A stretch of DNA of 64,000 bases from Thraustochytrium sp. TN22 (GCA_013306675.1 JABLUY010000172.1:19499-83498), one strand, 5' to 3'; shown: positions 49,701-59,810, counted from the stretch's first letter. Notes: generated from the letters alone by a model not told the origin. Program-made: numbers and translations.

Positions 49701-49846
49701 TGTACCAACACGATTTTTCGATTCTGACGTTGCCTGTCTGTCTTGCTCTCCAGCATCCGTCCTCCCACACAATCACTGTACCAAGACAGTTTTTTCAATT
49801 CTGACGTCGCCTGCCTGTCTTGCCCTCCATCATCCGTCCTCCCGTC
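49701..49846. repeat. Direct repeat at the glycosyltransferase 3' end
   Basis: Two copies of about 70 bp (TGTACCAA...ATTCTGACG...CATCCGTCCTCCC) lie at about 49701-49769 and 49777-49846. The second includes the last five codons and stop of the glycosyltransferase gene. The copies differ at about ten positions. Confidence 0.8.
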
Positions 49847-51164
49847 GATGACGAAACATCTCCGTCACCTGCTCCATCATGCGGTCCGCGTCCGCATTGC
49901 CTTCGCGCCATCGCCATAGGTAGCAGGCGCGCATGTCCACGTGGATGGTTGCAGAGTCAACAATACAGGGAGCCATATCTACATGCTCATTCGGGTCGAA
50001 CGGCGCCGGCCCATCGTGCAAAATTGCATAGCGCGACTCGTACTGGCGCGCCTGCTTGGTCCCGTGCCACAGATGAAGCGCCGTCCCAGGTATCGCCGCA
50101 AGGTGCCCTTGAGAAGCGGCCCGTGCCCGCGCTGCCCACGCGTGGAAGCGACGAGCCAGACTCGTCTCGGATCCGCCCAGACGCTGCTTGTAATAGTACG
50201 GCACCTCCTTGCTCTTCTCCGTGTCCATCTTGCCCTCGTCCGTGGCGACGAAGTGCCCAGCGAAGGCGTGCGCCATGAGAGCATCCTGCGCAAGGAGTGA
50301 GTCAGTGCGGCCTGCGCCCCCCTTTGCGCTGTGCGAAAGAAAACCTACACCACCTCCCACGACGGCAAGGTCGAAGAGGCCGCCCATGTCGTCCAGCGCT
50401 GCGCGCGAGGCCGCCCAGGCGAACCCCGTGTAGCCGTGGTCGCGCTGTGACGCGAGCGTCGCGCTGCGCCGCGTCGCGCTGCGCGCCGTGCTCACGGCCA
50501 GGGCGAAGCCGGGCGTCCTGACGCCCTCGCTTTTGTCCAGACTGCGCCGCGCGCGCCGCGCATCCGCCCACGTCGCGCCCTGCGGCAGCCGCAGCACGTA
50601 CTCGAAGGGCTGCACCACGTGCGCGCCTGAGCGCAGGGCCTTCGTCGTCTCAAGCACCCAGTCATCGTTATCAAAGAGCATGTCGGCATCCGCCCAGACC
50701 ACACCGACGCTGCAGGCGTCCGGCGGCAGGTTCTCCAGCCCGATATTGAGCAGGCGCTCCTTCTGCCAGAACACGTTGCGCTCGTCGCCGCGCAGGCGAA
50801 TGACGGCGTCCGCCTCGTCATCGGCCGGGCCCACCTCGTCAGCGTCCAGCACGAGCTGCACCACAAGCAGCCAGAGCCCTTGCGCGCGTGCTCGCTGGCT
50901 GAAGCGTCGGAAATTGTCCAGGCGCGACGCGTACCCGGCGAAGTTGTAGAGCGCCACCACGCCGCACAGGTCGCCGGGCGACGGGCCAGCTTCGCACGAG
51001 GCCTCGGGCAGCGCCGCAGGGCCCGTCACCGCCGCCGCCGCCAACGCCGCTAGCAGCAGCCCCACCAGCGCCAGCGGCGCGAGCAGCTTCGCCAGCGGCG
51101 CCGGCGTGCACGGGTGGCGGCGCCGCGCAGAACTGCACAGCACATTCCGCCAACCCGGCCGCAT
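49830..51164 (-). CDS. Type II membrane GT-A glycosyltransferase-like protein
   Basis: 444 aa from ATG 51164 (MRPGWRNVLC). A short basic cytoplasmic tail and one signal-anchor helix (LLAPLALVGLLLAALAAAAV, about 28-47) point to the secretory pathway, most likely Golgi. The catalytic part has FAGYASRLDNFRRF, NVFWQKERLLNIGLENLP, the DxD motif in VWADADMLFDNDDW (Asp155, Asp157; donor-sugar metal site) and the C-terminal HLWHGTKQARQYESRYAIL...FDPNEHVD. This matches a GT2-like family also found in bacteria and large DNA viruses, as I recall. The sugar and acceptor are unknown. The frame continues upstream to 51956 antisense to the next gene, which is artefactual. Shares a 120-bp promoter region with the divergent gene at 51285. 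Confidence 0.85.
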   Translation of the reverse strand: MRPGWRNVLCSSARRRHPCTPAPLAKLLAPLALVGLLLAALAAAAVTGPAALPEASCEAGPSPGDLCGVVALYNFAGYASRLDNFRRFSQRARAQGLWLLVVQLVLDADEVGPADDEADAVIRLRGDERNVFWQKERLLNIGLENLPPDACSVGVVWADADMLFDNDDWVLETTKALRSGAHVVQPFEYVLRLPQGATWADARRARRSLDKSEGVRTPGFALAVSTARSATRRSATLASQRDHGYTGFAWAASRAALDDMGGLFDLAVVGGGVGFLSHSAKGGAGRTDSLLAQDALMAHAFAGHFVATDEGKMDTEKSKEVPYYYKQRLGGSETSLARRFHAWAARARAASQGHLAAIPGTALHLWHGTKQARQYESRYAILHDGPAPFDPNEHVDMAPCIVDSATIHVDMRACYLWRWREGNADADRMMEQVTEMFRHRREDG

Positions 51165-51284
51165 CCCGAGCCCGCGGCGCCGGCCAAGGGAGCCACCTCG
51201 TGGCGCGGCGCGGCGCGGTCCGCCGCCGCAGCCGCCGCAGCAGCCACCGCCGCGAGGCGAAGCAAGCAAGTCCGCGGAGCGGAG
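51165..51284. promoter_or_regulatory. Compact divergent promoter region
   Basis: Only 120 bp separate the ATGs of the glycosyltransferase (-) and the RMP1-like gene (+). It is very GC-rich, with no TATA-like motif that I can see. Both transcription starts must lie here or inside the genes. Confidence 0.6.
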
Positions 51285-52313
51285 ATGATGGAGGCCGAGC
51301 TGGCGATGCTGGGCCGCCTGCTCTGGACGTGCAAAGCGCAGCACGGCTGCACGGGCTACCATCAGCGCCTGCGCGGCGCAGAGCGGCGGCTGCGAAGGCT
51401 GCGCGGCGCCGAAGCCGGCGCCGAGACCGGAGGCAAACCACCTACGCCCGAGGAGGCCCTGCAGGAGCTCCAGGCCGTCGACCACCTGCTCGTGGGCGCG
51501 GCGTCCGAGCTCTCCTACTCGCTCTCGCGTGGCCGCTTCGTGACTCTCGCTACCGCTTTGCTGGCCTGCGCGGCGCAGATCGTGCAGCTCATTGCGGACG
51601 CGAAGAAGGACTACGAGGCCGCTGCCGCAGTCCGCGCTCGCCGAAGGGAGCGCAAACAGCGCGACGCCGCCTATGCCGCCAAGCTGCAGCTTCCGCCTCA
51701 GCGCGCCAGCGCCAGCGCACGCGACGTTGACGAATACGACGACCCTGACGACCTTGGCACCGTCATTTTGCGCACCGGCGATGCCAAGCCTCAGGAGAGT
51801 ACGCCTGCTCCCGATCCAGAACTGCCGGTCAACCCGCTCAAAGCATCGCGCAAGCCGCGCAAAGAGTCCGCCAAGCCGCTCAAGGAGTCGCTCAAGCCGC
51901 TCAAGACCGCCGCCAAGCCGACCAAGCGCAAGTCTGACGGGGACCTGGCTGAGCACAAAGTATCCAAAAAGACCAAACTGCTGAAAAAGGGCGACGGCGT
52001 GGCAGACAGGGATATCAAGAAGAGGACTAGCCTCGAGTCAGCGTCCAAGGCCGCCGCGAAGGGAGGCAAGGAGACCCAAAAGGCCAGAGCGGATGCCTCT
52101 ACAGCCGCTGCTGCCACCGCTGCTCTAAGGAATGAGGATGTAACCACGAAGGGTGAGGCGGCAGCAGGCGCCAGCGACGAGAAAAAGAAGGGCATGGCCA
52201 AGGTCAAAAAGAGCGAAAAGGCAAACAGAAAGCCCAAGGGCGGCGAGAAGCCCAAGAAGAACAAGAAGTCGTCCAAGAAGGACGACATCGACGACATCTT
52301 CGGTGGGCTCTGA
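51285..52313 (+). CDS. RMP1/Nepro-like RNase MRP-associated protein (tentative)
   Basis: 342 aa from the first of two adjacent ATGs (MMEAELAMLGRLLW). The N-terminal 115 residues are helical: LLWTCKAQHGCTGYHQRLRGAERRL and, later, ASELSYSLSRGRFVTLATALLACAAQIVQLI. This pattern (KxQH, an LxRxLRRL helix, then a Tyr...Gly-x-Phe helix) resembles the RNA-binding region of yeast Rmp1 and animal Nepro, which act in RNase MRP and rRNA processing. The C-terminal two thirds are highly basic Lys/Ala/Ser repeats (KPLKESLKPLKTAAKPTKRK) ending in KKDDIDDIFGGL, suggesting nucleolar localisation. The assignment rests on a weak motif match; a generic basic nucleolar protein is the alternative. Confidence 0.6.
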   Translation: MMEAELAMLGRLLWTCKAQHGCTGYHQRLRGAERRLRRLRGAEAGAETGGKPPTPEEALQELQAVDHLLVGAASELSYSLSRGRFVTLATALLACAAQIVQLIADAKKDYEAAAAVRARRRERKQRDAAYAAKLQLPPQRASASARDVDEYDDPDDLGTVILRTGDAKPQESTPAPDPELPVNPLKASRKPRKESAKPLKESLKPLKTAAKPTKRKSDGDLAEHKVSKKTKLLKKGDGVADRDIKKRTSLESASKAAAKGGKETQKARADASTAAAATAALRNEDVTTKGEAAAGASDEKKKGMAKVKKSEKANRKPKGGEKPKKNKKSSKKDDIDDIFGGL

Positions 52314-52783
52314 TGCATGGGCTCACATCCTCGGCTGTAAAATTAACTAAGAACGGCTTTGCCGTGATTCGACGCTGCGGGCCCTTGGACGGACAGCAAG
52401 TGGGGCGCTGTGATAAGGCGCGCGAGTGGCCATGGTACGGCTCCGTGTCCAAGTGCTCCGCTGTCACTGGTCCCAGCTCCTCGCGTCATGGAGAAGCGAC
52501 TGCTTCGGTTGCAGCGTCTCGAGACAAGACAGGCATATGTGAAAGCTACAAGCTCCGATCGCAGCCCCTCGAGTCAAGGCGAAAGCGAGGAGTGAAGTCG
52601 CACCGGCGCAGTCCGGCGCACGGCCCCATGCTCACAAATAAATCCCACCGACGCTGGCGCTGGACGGCGAGCCAGCGAAGAAGGATGACAACGACAGAGT
52701 AAATGGACTTTGATGATGCGACGACGTGGACGCCAGCTGTGATGATGTGAGCGATGCCTTTGGTAGAAGAAGCTTACTTCAAA
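52314..52783. other. Convergent intergenic spacer
   Basis: Shared 3' region of the RMP1-like gene (+) and MetRS (-). Includes AATAAAT at about 52637-52643 on the + strand, a possible polyadenylation signal, and TGATGATGTGA motifs near 52740. No gene is seen. Confidence 0.5.
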
Positions 52784-55420
52784 TTAGCTAAGATGGACGC
52801 CCTTGAGAGAAGGAACGGTGCAAGGACCGGCAGAGGTGACGAGCTCGGTGCCCTGCCAGGTGGCTACGCAGTCGTCGTTCGTCTTGAGGTCCTTGGCGAC
52901 GGACTCGAAGATCTTCTTGCGGGCGACCTTGTTGGGTGCCTCGGCGGGGTAAGCGTCGGGATCGAGACCCTTGAGCGCGAGGCGCTCGCCGACCTTGGAG
53001 CCGGCGGGCGGGTCGAGGATCTCGACCTTGTCAGTGCCGGTGGCGCAGACGACCATGCCGTGAGAGAGAAAGCCGGCGAGGGGGCGGGGCTTGAGGTTGC
53101 ACACGACGACGACGAGACGGTCCTGGAGGTCGGCGAGCTTGTAGTGCATGCGCAGGCCAGAGCCAATCTGGCGCGGGGCGTCCTCGCCCACGTCAATCTC
53201 CTCGCAAAAGATCTTGTCAGAGTTCTCGTGCTCCCAGACCTTGACGATTTTGCCGACGCGGAGCTCGATCTTGGTGACCTCGGGGCCCTCGTCCGCGGCG
53301 TTGGCGTTGGCGTCAGCACCGCCCTTTTTGGAGTTGAGCTCCTTCTGGGCCTTGGCGATGGCGGCCTTCTTGGCCTTGTTGGCGGCGACCTCGGCCTGGA
53401 TCTGGGCCTTGTCCTTCTTGGCAGGGCCGGCCTGGGGCTGGACGACGCCAACGCCGGGCGCGACCTCGTGGAAGAGGATGGGGCCGACATAGGTCTGCGT
53501 GCCGGGCGGGAGGTTGTCGAAGGAGGCGCGCAGGCAAGGCAGGGCGGCCGGGCGCACGCCGAGCTTGTGGAAGACCTCGGCGGAGGCCGAGGGGCAAAAG
53601 GGCGCCATGAAGGAGGCCACGGCGTAAATGCCCTCGAGCGCGCCGCGCACGGCGGCGTTCTTCTGCTTCATGGACTCCTCGTCCTTGCCCTTGATCTTCC
53701 AGGGCTCGAGACGCTGCAGGTAGTTGTTGAGCGAGGAGATGGCGCCGCCGAGCGCCTCGCCAGCGGCGCGCAGCTGCAGGCCGGCACCGGCGCGCAGCAC
53801 GCGCAGCGTCTCGGCGGCGCGCGGGTGGCGATCCTCAGCGCCGGGGCAGGCCTCGGCGGGGCGGAGCGCGAAGGCGACCTCGAAGACCTCGCGCAGCTCG
53901 TCGAGGTCAAAAGGCAGGGCGCCGTCCAGGAGCGCAGGCGCCTCGGCCGGGATCTTGCCTTCATTGTAGGCCTTGCAGAGCGAGGTAGCGCGGTGCAGCA
54001 GGTTGCCGAGGCCGTCCTTGAGCAGAGAGTTATGGTCCGCGCAGAGCGCCTTCTCTGAGAAGGAGAGGTCCTCGCCGTAGGTGCAGGCGCGCGAGAGGTA
54101 GAAGCGAAGCGTGTCGGCCGGGTAGAGGTTGAGGAGCTCGACCGGATCAACGGCGTTGCCGAGCGACTTGCCCATCTTGACGCCGCCCTCGGCCTGCACG
54201 AAGCCGTGGCCGAAGACGGTCTTGGGCAGCGGCAGGCCGGCCGACATGATCATGGCCGGCCAGATGACGCAGTGGAAGCGAGTGATGTCCTTGCCGATGA
54301 CGTGCACGTCGGCCGGCCAAAAGCGCGCCAGGTTGTCCGGGTCCTCGCGGCAGTCCATGTAGTTGACGCCCGACATATAGTTGCTGAGCGCATCAAACCA
54401 CACGTACATGACGTGCTTCTTGTCACCCTTGTAGTCCGGGTCCTCCGGGCACTGGACGCCCCACTGGCACACGGTGCGCGAGATGCAGAGATCCTGGAGC
54501 TCTTGCGACTCGAGAAAGGACAGGACCTCTCGCTTGCGCGTCTCGGGCTGCACGAAGAGAGGGTTCTCCTCCGTAATGTACTTGATGAGCGCCTGGTGGT
54601 ACTTGGACATGCGGAAGAAGTAGGACTCCTCGGACTTCTTCTCGAACGGGCGCCCGTGCTCGTCCTGGTAGTTCGCCTCCTCCGCCTCCTTGTCCGTCAC
54701 GTACTTCTCCTCGTGCACGTTGTACCAGCCCACGTAGTCCTTGAGGTAGATGTCGCCGTTCGCGCGCACGCGCTCCCACAGCTTGCGGCACAGATCGCCG
54801 TGGTGCGGCATGGTCGTGCGGATGTAGAAGTCGTTCTTCACCTCGAGCGCCTTGTTGAGCGCGCGAAACTGGCCCGAGTACCGGTCGGCGATCGCCTGCG
54901 GCGTCACGCCCTCCTTGATGGCGCTCTGCTCCACCTTTTGCCCGTGCTCGTCCGAGCCCGTCAAGAAGAACACGTCGCGCCCATAGCCGCGGTGGTACCG
55001 CGTGATGACGTCGCACGTCACGGCCTCGTACGCGTGGCCCATGTGCGGGTTGCCGTTCGTGTAGTTGATGGCCGTCGACAGGTAGAACTTCTCCTTGCGC
55101 ACGGCCTCGTCCGCCTGCTCTGCGCACGCCGGCGCCACCAGGTCGCGCTCCAGTCGCTCGGCGCCGCCCTTGTCGTTCTTCGCCTTGGGCGCCGCCGGCG
55201 CGGCCTTGTCCGTCTTGGCGGCCTTGTCCTTCTTGGCGGCCTTGTCCTTCTTGGCGCCCGCCTTGCCGTCCGGCTGCTTCTTCTTCTCCTTGGCGGCGGC
55301 CGGCGCCTCGGCCGCCGGCGCCTCGGCCGCCGCGCCGCCCTGCTTCTTCTTGGCCGCCGCCACCTGCTGCAGCAGCCACAGGCCGACGCGCGTCGCAGAC
55401 TCGTCCGCGTTGTCCGCCAT
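52784..55420 (-). CDS. Methionine-tRNA ligase with C-terminal EMAPII/Arc1-type tRNA-binding domain
   Basis: 878 aa from ATG 55420 (MADNADESATRVG). A Lys/Ala-rich N-terminal extension of about 90 residues precedes the class I catalytic core: AINYTNGNPHMGHAYEAVTC with the HIGH-type motif HMGH (126-129), FFLTGSDEHGQK, VWFDALSNYMSGV and the KMSKS-type loop KMGKS (415-419). A helical anticodon-binding region follows, then a Lys/Ala linker and a C-terminal OB-fold module (IELRVGKIVKVWEHENSDKIFCEEIDVG...SHGMVVCA), the EMAPII/Arc1p-like tRNA-binding domain. It charges tRNA-Met in the cytosol. No mitochondrial presequence is seen. Fusion of the OB module to MetRS is known in plants and some protists. 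Divergent partner: the ClpX gene. Confidence 0.95.
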   Translation of the reverse strand: MADNADESATRVGLWLLQQVAAAKKKQGGAAAEAPAAEAPAAAKEKKKQPDGKAGAKKDKAAKKDKAAKTDKAAPAAPKAKNDKGGAERLERDLVAPACAEQADEAVRKEKFYLSTAINYTNGNPHMGHAYEAVTCDVITRYHRGYGRDVFFLTGSDEHGQKVEQSAIKEGVTPQAIADRYSGQFRALNKALEVKNDFYIRTTMPHHGDLCRKLWERVRANGDIYLKDYVGWYNVHEEKYVTDKEAEEANYQDEHGRPFEKKSEESYFFRMSKYHQALIKYITEENPLFVQPETRKREVLSFLESQELQDLCISRTVCQWGVQCPEDPDYKGDKKHVMYVWFDALSNYMSGVNYMDCREDPDNLARFWPADVHVIGKDITRFHCVIWPAMIMSAGLPLPKTVFGHGFVQAEGGVKMGKSLGNAVDPVELLNLYPADTLRFYLSRACTYGEDLSFSEKALCADHNSLLKDGLGNLLHRATSLCKAYNEGKIPAEAPALLDGALPFDLDELREVFEVAFALRPAEACPGAEDRHPRAAETLRVLRAGAGLQLRAAGEALGGAISSLNNYLQRLEPWKIKGKDEESMKQKNAAVRGALEGIYAVASFMAPFCPSASAEVFHKLGVRPAALPCLRASFDNLPPGTQTYVGPILFHEVAPGVGVVQPQAGPAKKDKAQIQAEVAANKAKKAAIAKAQKELNSKKGGADANANAADEGPEVTKIELRVGKIVKVWEHENSDKIFCEEIDVGEDAPRQIGSGLRMHYKLADLQDRLVVVVCNLKPRPLAGFLSHGMVVCATGTDKVEILDPPAGSKVGERLALKGLDPDAYPAEAPNKVARKKIFESVAKDLKTNDDCVATWQGTELVTSAGPCTVPSLKGVHLS

Positions 55421-57049
55421 CCTGCCGCGCGCGCCGCCGCTCGCCCGCGCCGCGCCTCGCCTCGCCTCGCCGCCGCGCCGCAGCGACCACAGATAGCCGC
55501 GCTCGTACCTCGCTCGCCGCCCCTCCGCCGCGCGTGCGAGGCGAGCGCCCGCCGGGCAGCCAGGCACCCAGGCACCAGGCAGCCGGACGGCCAGACCCAC
55601 CCAGACCCGCGCGCCAGGCAGCCGCCGCCGCGCCTCGCGGTCTGCCGCGCGCGCCGCGCCGCGCCCGCCGCCGCCGCCGCGCGGCCGCGGCGCGCTCCAC
55701 GATCGAGCACGGCGCCGATCCGGACGCGTCCGCAACGTTTCGGACGCGTCCCAAGCGCCGGCGGACGGCCCGCCGTTTAGAACGCGCCGCCGCGTACTGA
55801 ACGCGCCGGCCGGCGTCCGGAAAGGGGGGCCTTAACGCGCGCGGACGCGAGCTGCGCGCGGGAGCGGCGCGTAAGGCGCCCCGGCCGCCCGCGGACCGGG
55901 CGGGACCAGGACCAGGACGGCGGCGACCCGCGCGGCGCGAGGAAGGACGAGACGACCCGGAGGACGGGGGCGCCACCCGGCGCGCAGGCGGGCGGCGCGG
56001 CGCGCGGCCGCCGCGGCGGGCCCTCTCCCCGGCCCTCCCCTAGGCGAGGCGAGGCGAGGCGAGGCGGGGCGAGGCGAGCGCGGCGCCGGGTTGTGCAGAG
56101 GGCGCCGCGCCGATCCGCGCACGGCGCCTCGCTCACGCCTGCTGCCGCACACGCAGCACAGTGCTGCGCAGCACCAGGCGGGCAGGCAGGCAGGCGGGCA
56201 GGCGGGCGGAGGCGCAGTGAGGCAGGCCTCGGCTCGCGTGCGCGCGGCGGGCAGCAGCGCGGCAGCGGGCTGAGCGTAGCGGCCGGCGCCCGCGGCGGAA
56301 TCCGCGCATTCTTGCCGAGGCTCGTTCAAAACCGCATCGTTCGTTCGCAGCCCCGTGCCAAGCCTTGCTCCGAATCGTCGCTGCGCGCGCCGGCGTGTCT
56401 CTCGCTCTCTCTCGCTCTCGCTCTCGCAGGCGCGCGGCGCAGGGCGCGAGGCGGCGCGCAGGCGGCGGCGCCGCCGCGGCGCGAGGGCGCATCCACGCGC
56501 GGCGCAGCCGGCAGCTTCACTCATCGCGGCAGGGCTTCTCTCCCTCTCCTTCTCTCTCTCTTTCTTTCCTTCTCGCGCCGGCGGAGCCTCCGACTCGGCG
56601 CCTGCTCGCTTCCGCGCGCGCAGCGCAGCAGAGCAGAAGCCAGGCGAGGCCGAGTCGAGGCGAGTCGAGCGAGCCTCGGCGGCCGCCTTCTTTCTTTCTT
56701 TCTTTCTTTTCGACTTCTCCGAGTGAGTTCGCCGGGTTTCCTTCCCTCTTTTCGCGCCTTCCCCGCGGCGCCGCGCGGCAACAGACTGGCAAAGCTACGC
56801 TCGCGGGCGCGGCGGCGGCGGCGGAGCGCGGCGGCGGCGGCGGCGGCGCGGCGAGCGGCGCGTCCGGCCCCGCGGCCCGGGCCCGCGCACAGGCGCAAAG
56901 CCCGAGCGAGGCGCGGCGGCGAGGCGCGGCGAGGCGAGGCGGGGCGGGGCGAGGCCAGGCGGCGCGGCGAGCGGGCCGACGAGGCCGGCCTGAGCGAGGA
57001 GGAGGAGGAGCAGCGCGAGGCGGAGGACAGCGGCGAGCGCGGCGGCAGG
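55421..57049. other. GC-rich divergent spacer between MetRS and ClpX
   Basis: 1.6 kb with very high GC, (CT)n (about 56394-56428) and (TTTC)n (about 56690-56710) tracts and a GAGGC run (56043-56080). The ClpX frame is open upstream to 56093, but that part is low-complexity and precedes the presequence-like [11 protein letters not shown]. Twin palindromes at 55722-55751 lie on the MetRS side. Confidence 0.55.
55722..55751. promoter_or_regulatory. Twin palindromic element GGACGCGTCC x2
   Basis: Two perfect 10-bp palindromes GGACGCGTCC lie at 55722-55731 and 55742-55751, exactly 20 bp apart, about 300 bases upstream of the MetRS start. Each contains ACGCGT, the core of the yeast MCB element; relevance to this organism is unproven. 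Confidence 0.45.
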
Positions 57050-59545
57050 ATGCTGCTCAGGGGCGGCGCGCTGGCGCGCGGGCAGGCGCGGATGGCCGCC
57101 CGGCGCGCGAGCGAGGCGGCGCGCGCCGGCGGCGCGCGGCGCGAGGGCTGGCAGCCGAGGCAGCTGGCGTGGATGTCGTCGGCGCGCGACGGGACCGGGA
57201 ACGGCGGCGGACGCGGCAGCGGCAGCGGCAGCGGCGGCGACGGCGAGGTGGGCGCCAAGGCGGGCGCCGGCAAGGGCGGCCTGGGCGCCGGGAGCGGCGC
57301 GGCGGCAGGGAGCGGCGGCGACGGCGACGGCAGCGGCAGTGGCGACCTCATGTGCCCCAAGTGCCAGAGCAAGCTGCAGGTCGCGGACGAGCCGCAGGGG
57401 TCGCCGGAGCTGGGCCCGTTCCTGACGTGCCAGTGCTCGCCGGGCGTCATGTACATTCCGATGAAGTCCTTCGACGCGAGCGCATCGTCGAGCTCCACCT
57501 CGGACCGCATCAAGCAGGCCGAGAGCCTCGTGGCGCTGTCGCGCGACGACGCGTGGACCACGCCGCACCGCGGCCAGGGCACGTACGAGTCGCCCACGGC
57601 GAGCGGCCCCGCATCCGCCTCGCGCGTGCGGCGACTGCCCCCGCTCGGCGCCAAGGGCTACGAGTCCAAGACGGGCGGGCCCGGCAGCGAGCTCAAGTGG
57701 CTCAACGAGACGCAGCGCGGCAACAGCGGCAACATGCACCCGGGCAGCGGCCCCGCCGGCGGCCATGGCGGCCACCACTCCATCGAAGGCCCCGGCATGG
57801 GCATGGGCATGGGCATGACCGGCAGCAGCATGGCCGGCGGCCCGCCCTCGGGGTCCTCGAGCGGCGGCGCCGGCAACACGACCGGCAACGCCCCGACGGG
57901 CAGCAGCGGCCGGGTGCCGCCCACGCAGCCCGGTGGCGAGGCGACCGGCCCGCTGCAGGCGGCCGTGAGCCCCGCGCAGGCAGCGGCTGCCGCGGTCGCA
58001 GACCCGCTGCGCTGGGCCAAGAAGACGCCGCGCGAGCTTTTTAACGGGCTCAACGAGTTCGTCATCGGCCAGGACCGCGTCAAGAAGGTGCTGGCCGTCT
58101 CGGTGCACAACCACTACAACATTCTGGCGTACAATGCGAAGCAGCGCAAGGCGAAGGCCTCGACCGAGGCCGCCGACGCCGCGGCTGCCGCCGCCGCCAC
58201 GAGCGCCGCCTCACCGCAGCCTTCGCTCAAGCAGTTCGACGACAAACAGGTGCGCCGCTGGTACCAGGGCCGCGAGGTGGACCTGAACGACGGCGAGGCG
58301 CCGCCCTCGAACGCCGACGTCTCGCCGCTGGCCTGGCGCACCGGCGAACGCTACACGCGCGGCGACGACGGCGAGCCGCGCGCCGCCGTGGTGAAGCTGG
58401 CGGAAGGCGGCCTGGGCGCCTCCGACGAAGACGACGATGGCGGCCGCGAGGCGGCCGCCGGCAAAGGCATCGCCGGCCCCGGCTCGCCGACCGTGCGCGA
58501 CGCTGACGTCTCGCTGGACGTGACGCACATCGACAAGTCCAACGTGCTGCTCATCGGCCCCACCGGCTCGGGCAAGACGCTCATGGCGCGCACGCTCGCG
58601 CGCATGACAGGCGTGCCGCTCGTCATCTTTGACGCCACCTGCCTCACGCAGGCCGGCTACATCGGCGAGGACGTCGAGGCCATCCTGTACAAACTCTACC
58701 AAGAGGCGGACTTTGACGTCGAGCTCGCGCAGCGTGGCATCGTCTACATCGACGAGATCGACAAGATCGCCAAGAGCTCCGGCCCCGGCGCCACGCGCGA
58801 CGTCAGCGGCGAGGGCGTGCAGCAGGCGCTCCTCAAGCTGCTGGAGGGCACCGTGGCCAACGTGCCAAAGAAGGGCGCCAAGTCCGTGCGCAGCGAGTAC
58901 GTGCAGATCGACACCTCCGAGATCCTCTTCATTTGCGGCGGCGCCTTTTCTGGCCTGGAGAAGACCATCTCCCGGCGCACCATGAAGTCCTCCATGGGCT
59001 TCGAGGCGCCGGTGCTGCCCAACTCCGCCGAGGGCCTCCAGGGCGTCAACGTGGACGACCTCTTCAAGCAGGTCCAGCCCAAGGACCTCGTGCAGTACGG
59101 CCTCATCCCAGAGTTCCTGGGTCGCTTCTCCCACGTGCTCTCCACGCGTCAGCTCACCATCGACGAGATGGTGCAGGTTCTCACCGAGCCCAAGAACGCC
59201 ATCGTCCGCCAATACAGGACGCTCTTCTCTCTTCAAAACGTCGATTTTGTCGTCACGGATGCCGCGCTCCGCCGCATCGCGCAAATGGCGCACGAGCGCG
59301 AGACCGGCGCTCGCGGCCTGCGCGCCATCCTCGACTCCATCCTCACCGAGACCATGTTTGTGCTCCCGGAGAAGGGCGACATCACTGCTGTCGTCGTCCA
59401 CGAGGACGCCGTCCTCGGCCTCAAGCAGCCTCTGCTCGTCAAGAAGGGCCCCACCCCGGCTGCCGAGATCGCATCGCGCCTCGACTCGGGCGAGGACGAT
59501 GCGGACCTCTGGTCCCAGGTCGAGGAGGCCTCGGCTGGCTTTTGA
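57050..59545 (+). CDS. clpX: Mitochondrial-type ClpX, AAA+ unfoldase subunit of the Clp protease
   Basis: 831 aa from ATG 57050. The start [25 protein letters not shown] is Arg-rich without acidic residues, a mitochondrial presequence type. A Gly/Ser-rich stretch leads to a zinc-finger-like motif (CPKC at 102-105, then TCQC) and a long Gly/Ser/Met-rich linker. The AAA+ core has Walker A GPTGSGKT (Lys509), pore loop AGYIGED, Walker [16 protein letters not shown], and [14 protein letters not shown] with sensor-2 region GARGLRAIL. The ClpP-docking IGF loop seems to be MGF here ([10 protein letters not shown]). An acidic/Gly-rich insert sits between the first helix region and Walker A. It unfolds substrates for ClpP in the mitochondrial matrix. 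The stop is followed by six more in-frame TGA codons. Confidence 0.95.
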   Translation: MLLRGGALARGQARMAARRASEAARAGGARREGWQPRQLAWMSSARDGTGNGGGRGSGSGSGGDGEVGAKAGAGKGGLGAGSGAAAGSGGDGDGSGSGDLMCPKCQSKLQVADEPQGSPELGPFLTCQCSPGVMYIPMKSFDASASSSSTSDRIKQAESLVALSRDDAWTTPHRGQGTYESPTASGPASASRVRRLPPLGAKGYESKTGGPGSELKWLNETQRGNSGNMHPGSGPAGGHGGHHSIEGPGMGMGMGMTGSSMAGGPPSGSSSGGAGNTTGNAPTGSSGRVPPTQPGGEATGPLQAAVSPAQAAAAAVADPLRWAKKTPRELFNGLNEFVIGQDRVKKVLAVSVHNHYNILAYNAKQRKAKASTEAADAAAAAAATSAASPQPSLKQFDDKQVRRWYQGREVDLNDGEAPPSNADVSPLAWRTGERYTRGDDGEPRAAVVKLAEGGLGASDEDDDGGREAAAGKGIAGPGSPTVRDADVSLDVTHIDKSNVLLIGPTGSGKTLMARTLARMTGVPLVIFDATCLTQAGYIGEDVEAILYKLYQEADFDVELAQRGIVYIDEIDKIAKSSGPGATRDVSGEGVQQALLKLLEGTVANVPKKGAKSVRSEYVQIDTSEILFICGGAFSGLEKTISRRTMKSSMGFEAPVLPNSAEGLQGVNVDDLFKQVQPKDLVQYGLIPEFLGRFSHVLSTRQLTIDEMVQVLTEPKNAIVRQYRTLFSLQNVDFVVTDAALRRIAQMAHERETGARGLRAILDSILTETMFVLPEKGDITAVVVHEDAVLGLKQPLLVKKGPTPAAEIASRLDSGEDDADLWSQVEEASAGF

Positions 59546-59735
59546 TGATGATGATGATGATGATCAGATCGCATGCAACCCTTCGGACACACGCTCGCTC
59601 TACGAGGCGACGACGACGCAAAGGGGCCTTACTACTCTGGAGAGCCAAAGCCAGCTCGCAGCCTGCCGCACAGGCGGCAGTTCGTGCCTTATGTATAAAC
59701 CGCACCGCTCATTTTCTTTCTCTCTCTCTCTCTCT

Positions 59736-59775
<40 letters not shown>

Positions 59776-59810
59776 GTCTCTGGCCCTGATTTTTTTGTTG
59801 TTGTTACATC
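59546..59810. other. Convergent spacer with (TGA)n and (CTTT)n repeats
   Basis: Short shared 3' region of ClpX (+) and RAD51C (-). Holds a GAT triplet run (59543-59563), a CT/CTTT run (about 59717-59775) and a TTTTTTGTTGTTGTT tract (about 59790-59805). There is no coding signal. Confidence 0.7.

Noticed and set aside
51165-51956. Upstream extension of the glycosyltransferase frame
   Set aside because: Antisense to the RMP1-like gene and upstream of a clear signal-anchor start.
57050-59545. Bacterial contamination as the source of ClpX
   Set aside because: Presequence-like N-terminus, Gly/Ser inserts and eukaryotic neighbours point to a mitochondrial-type nuclear gene.
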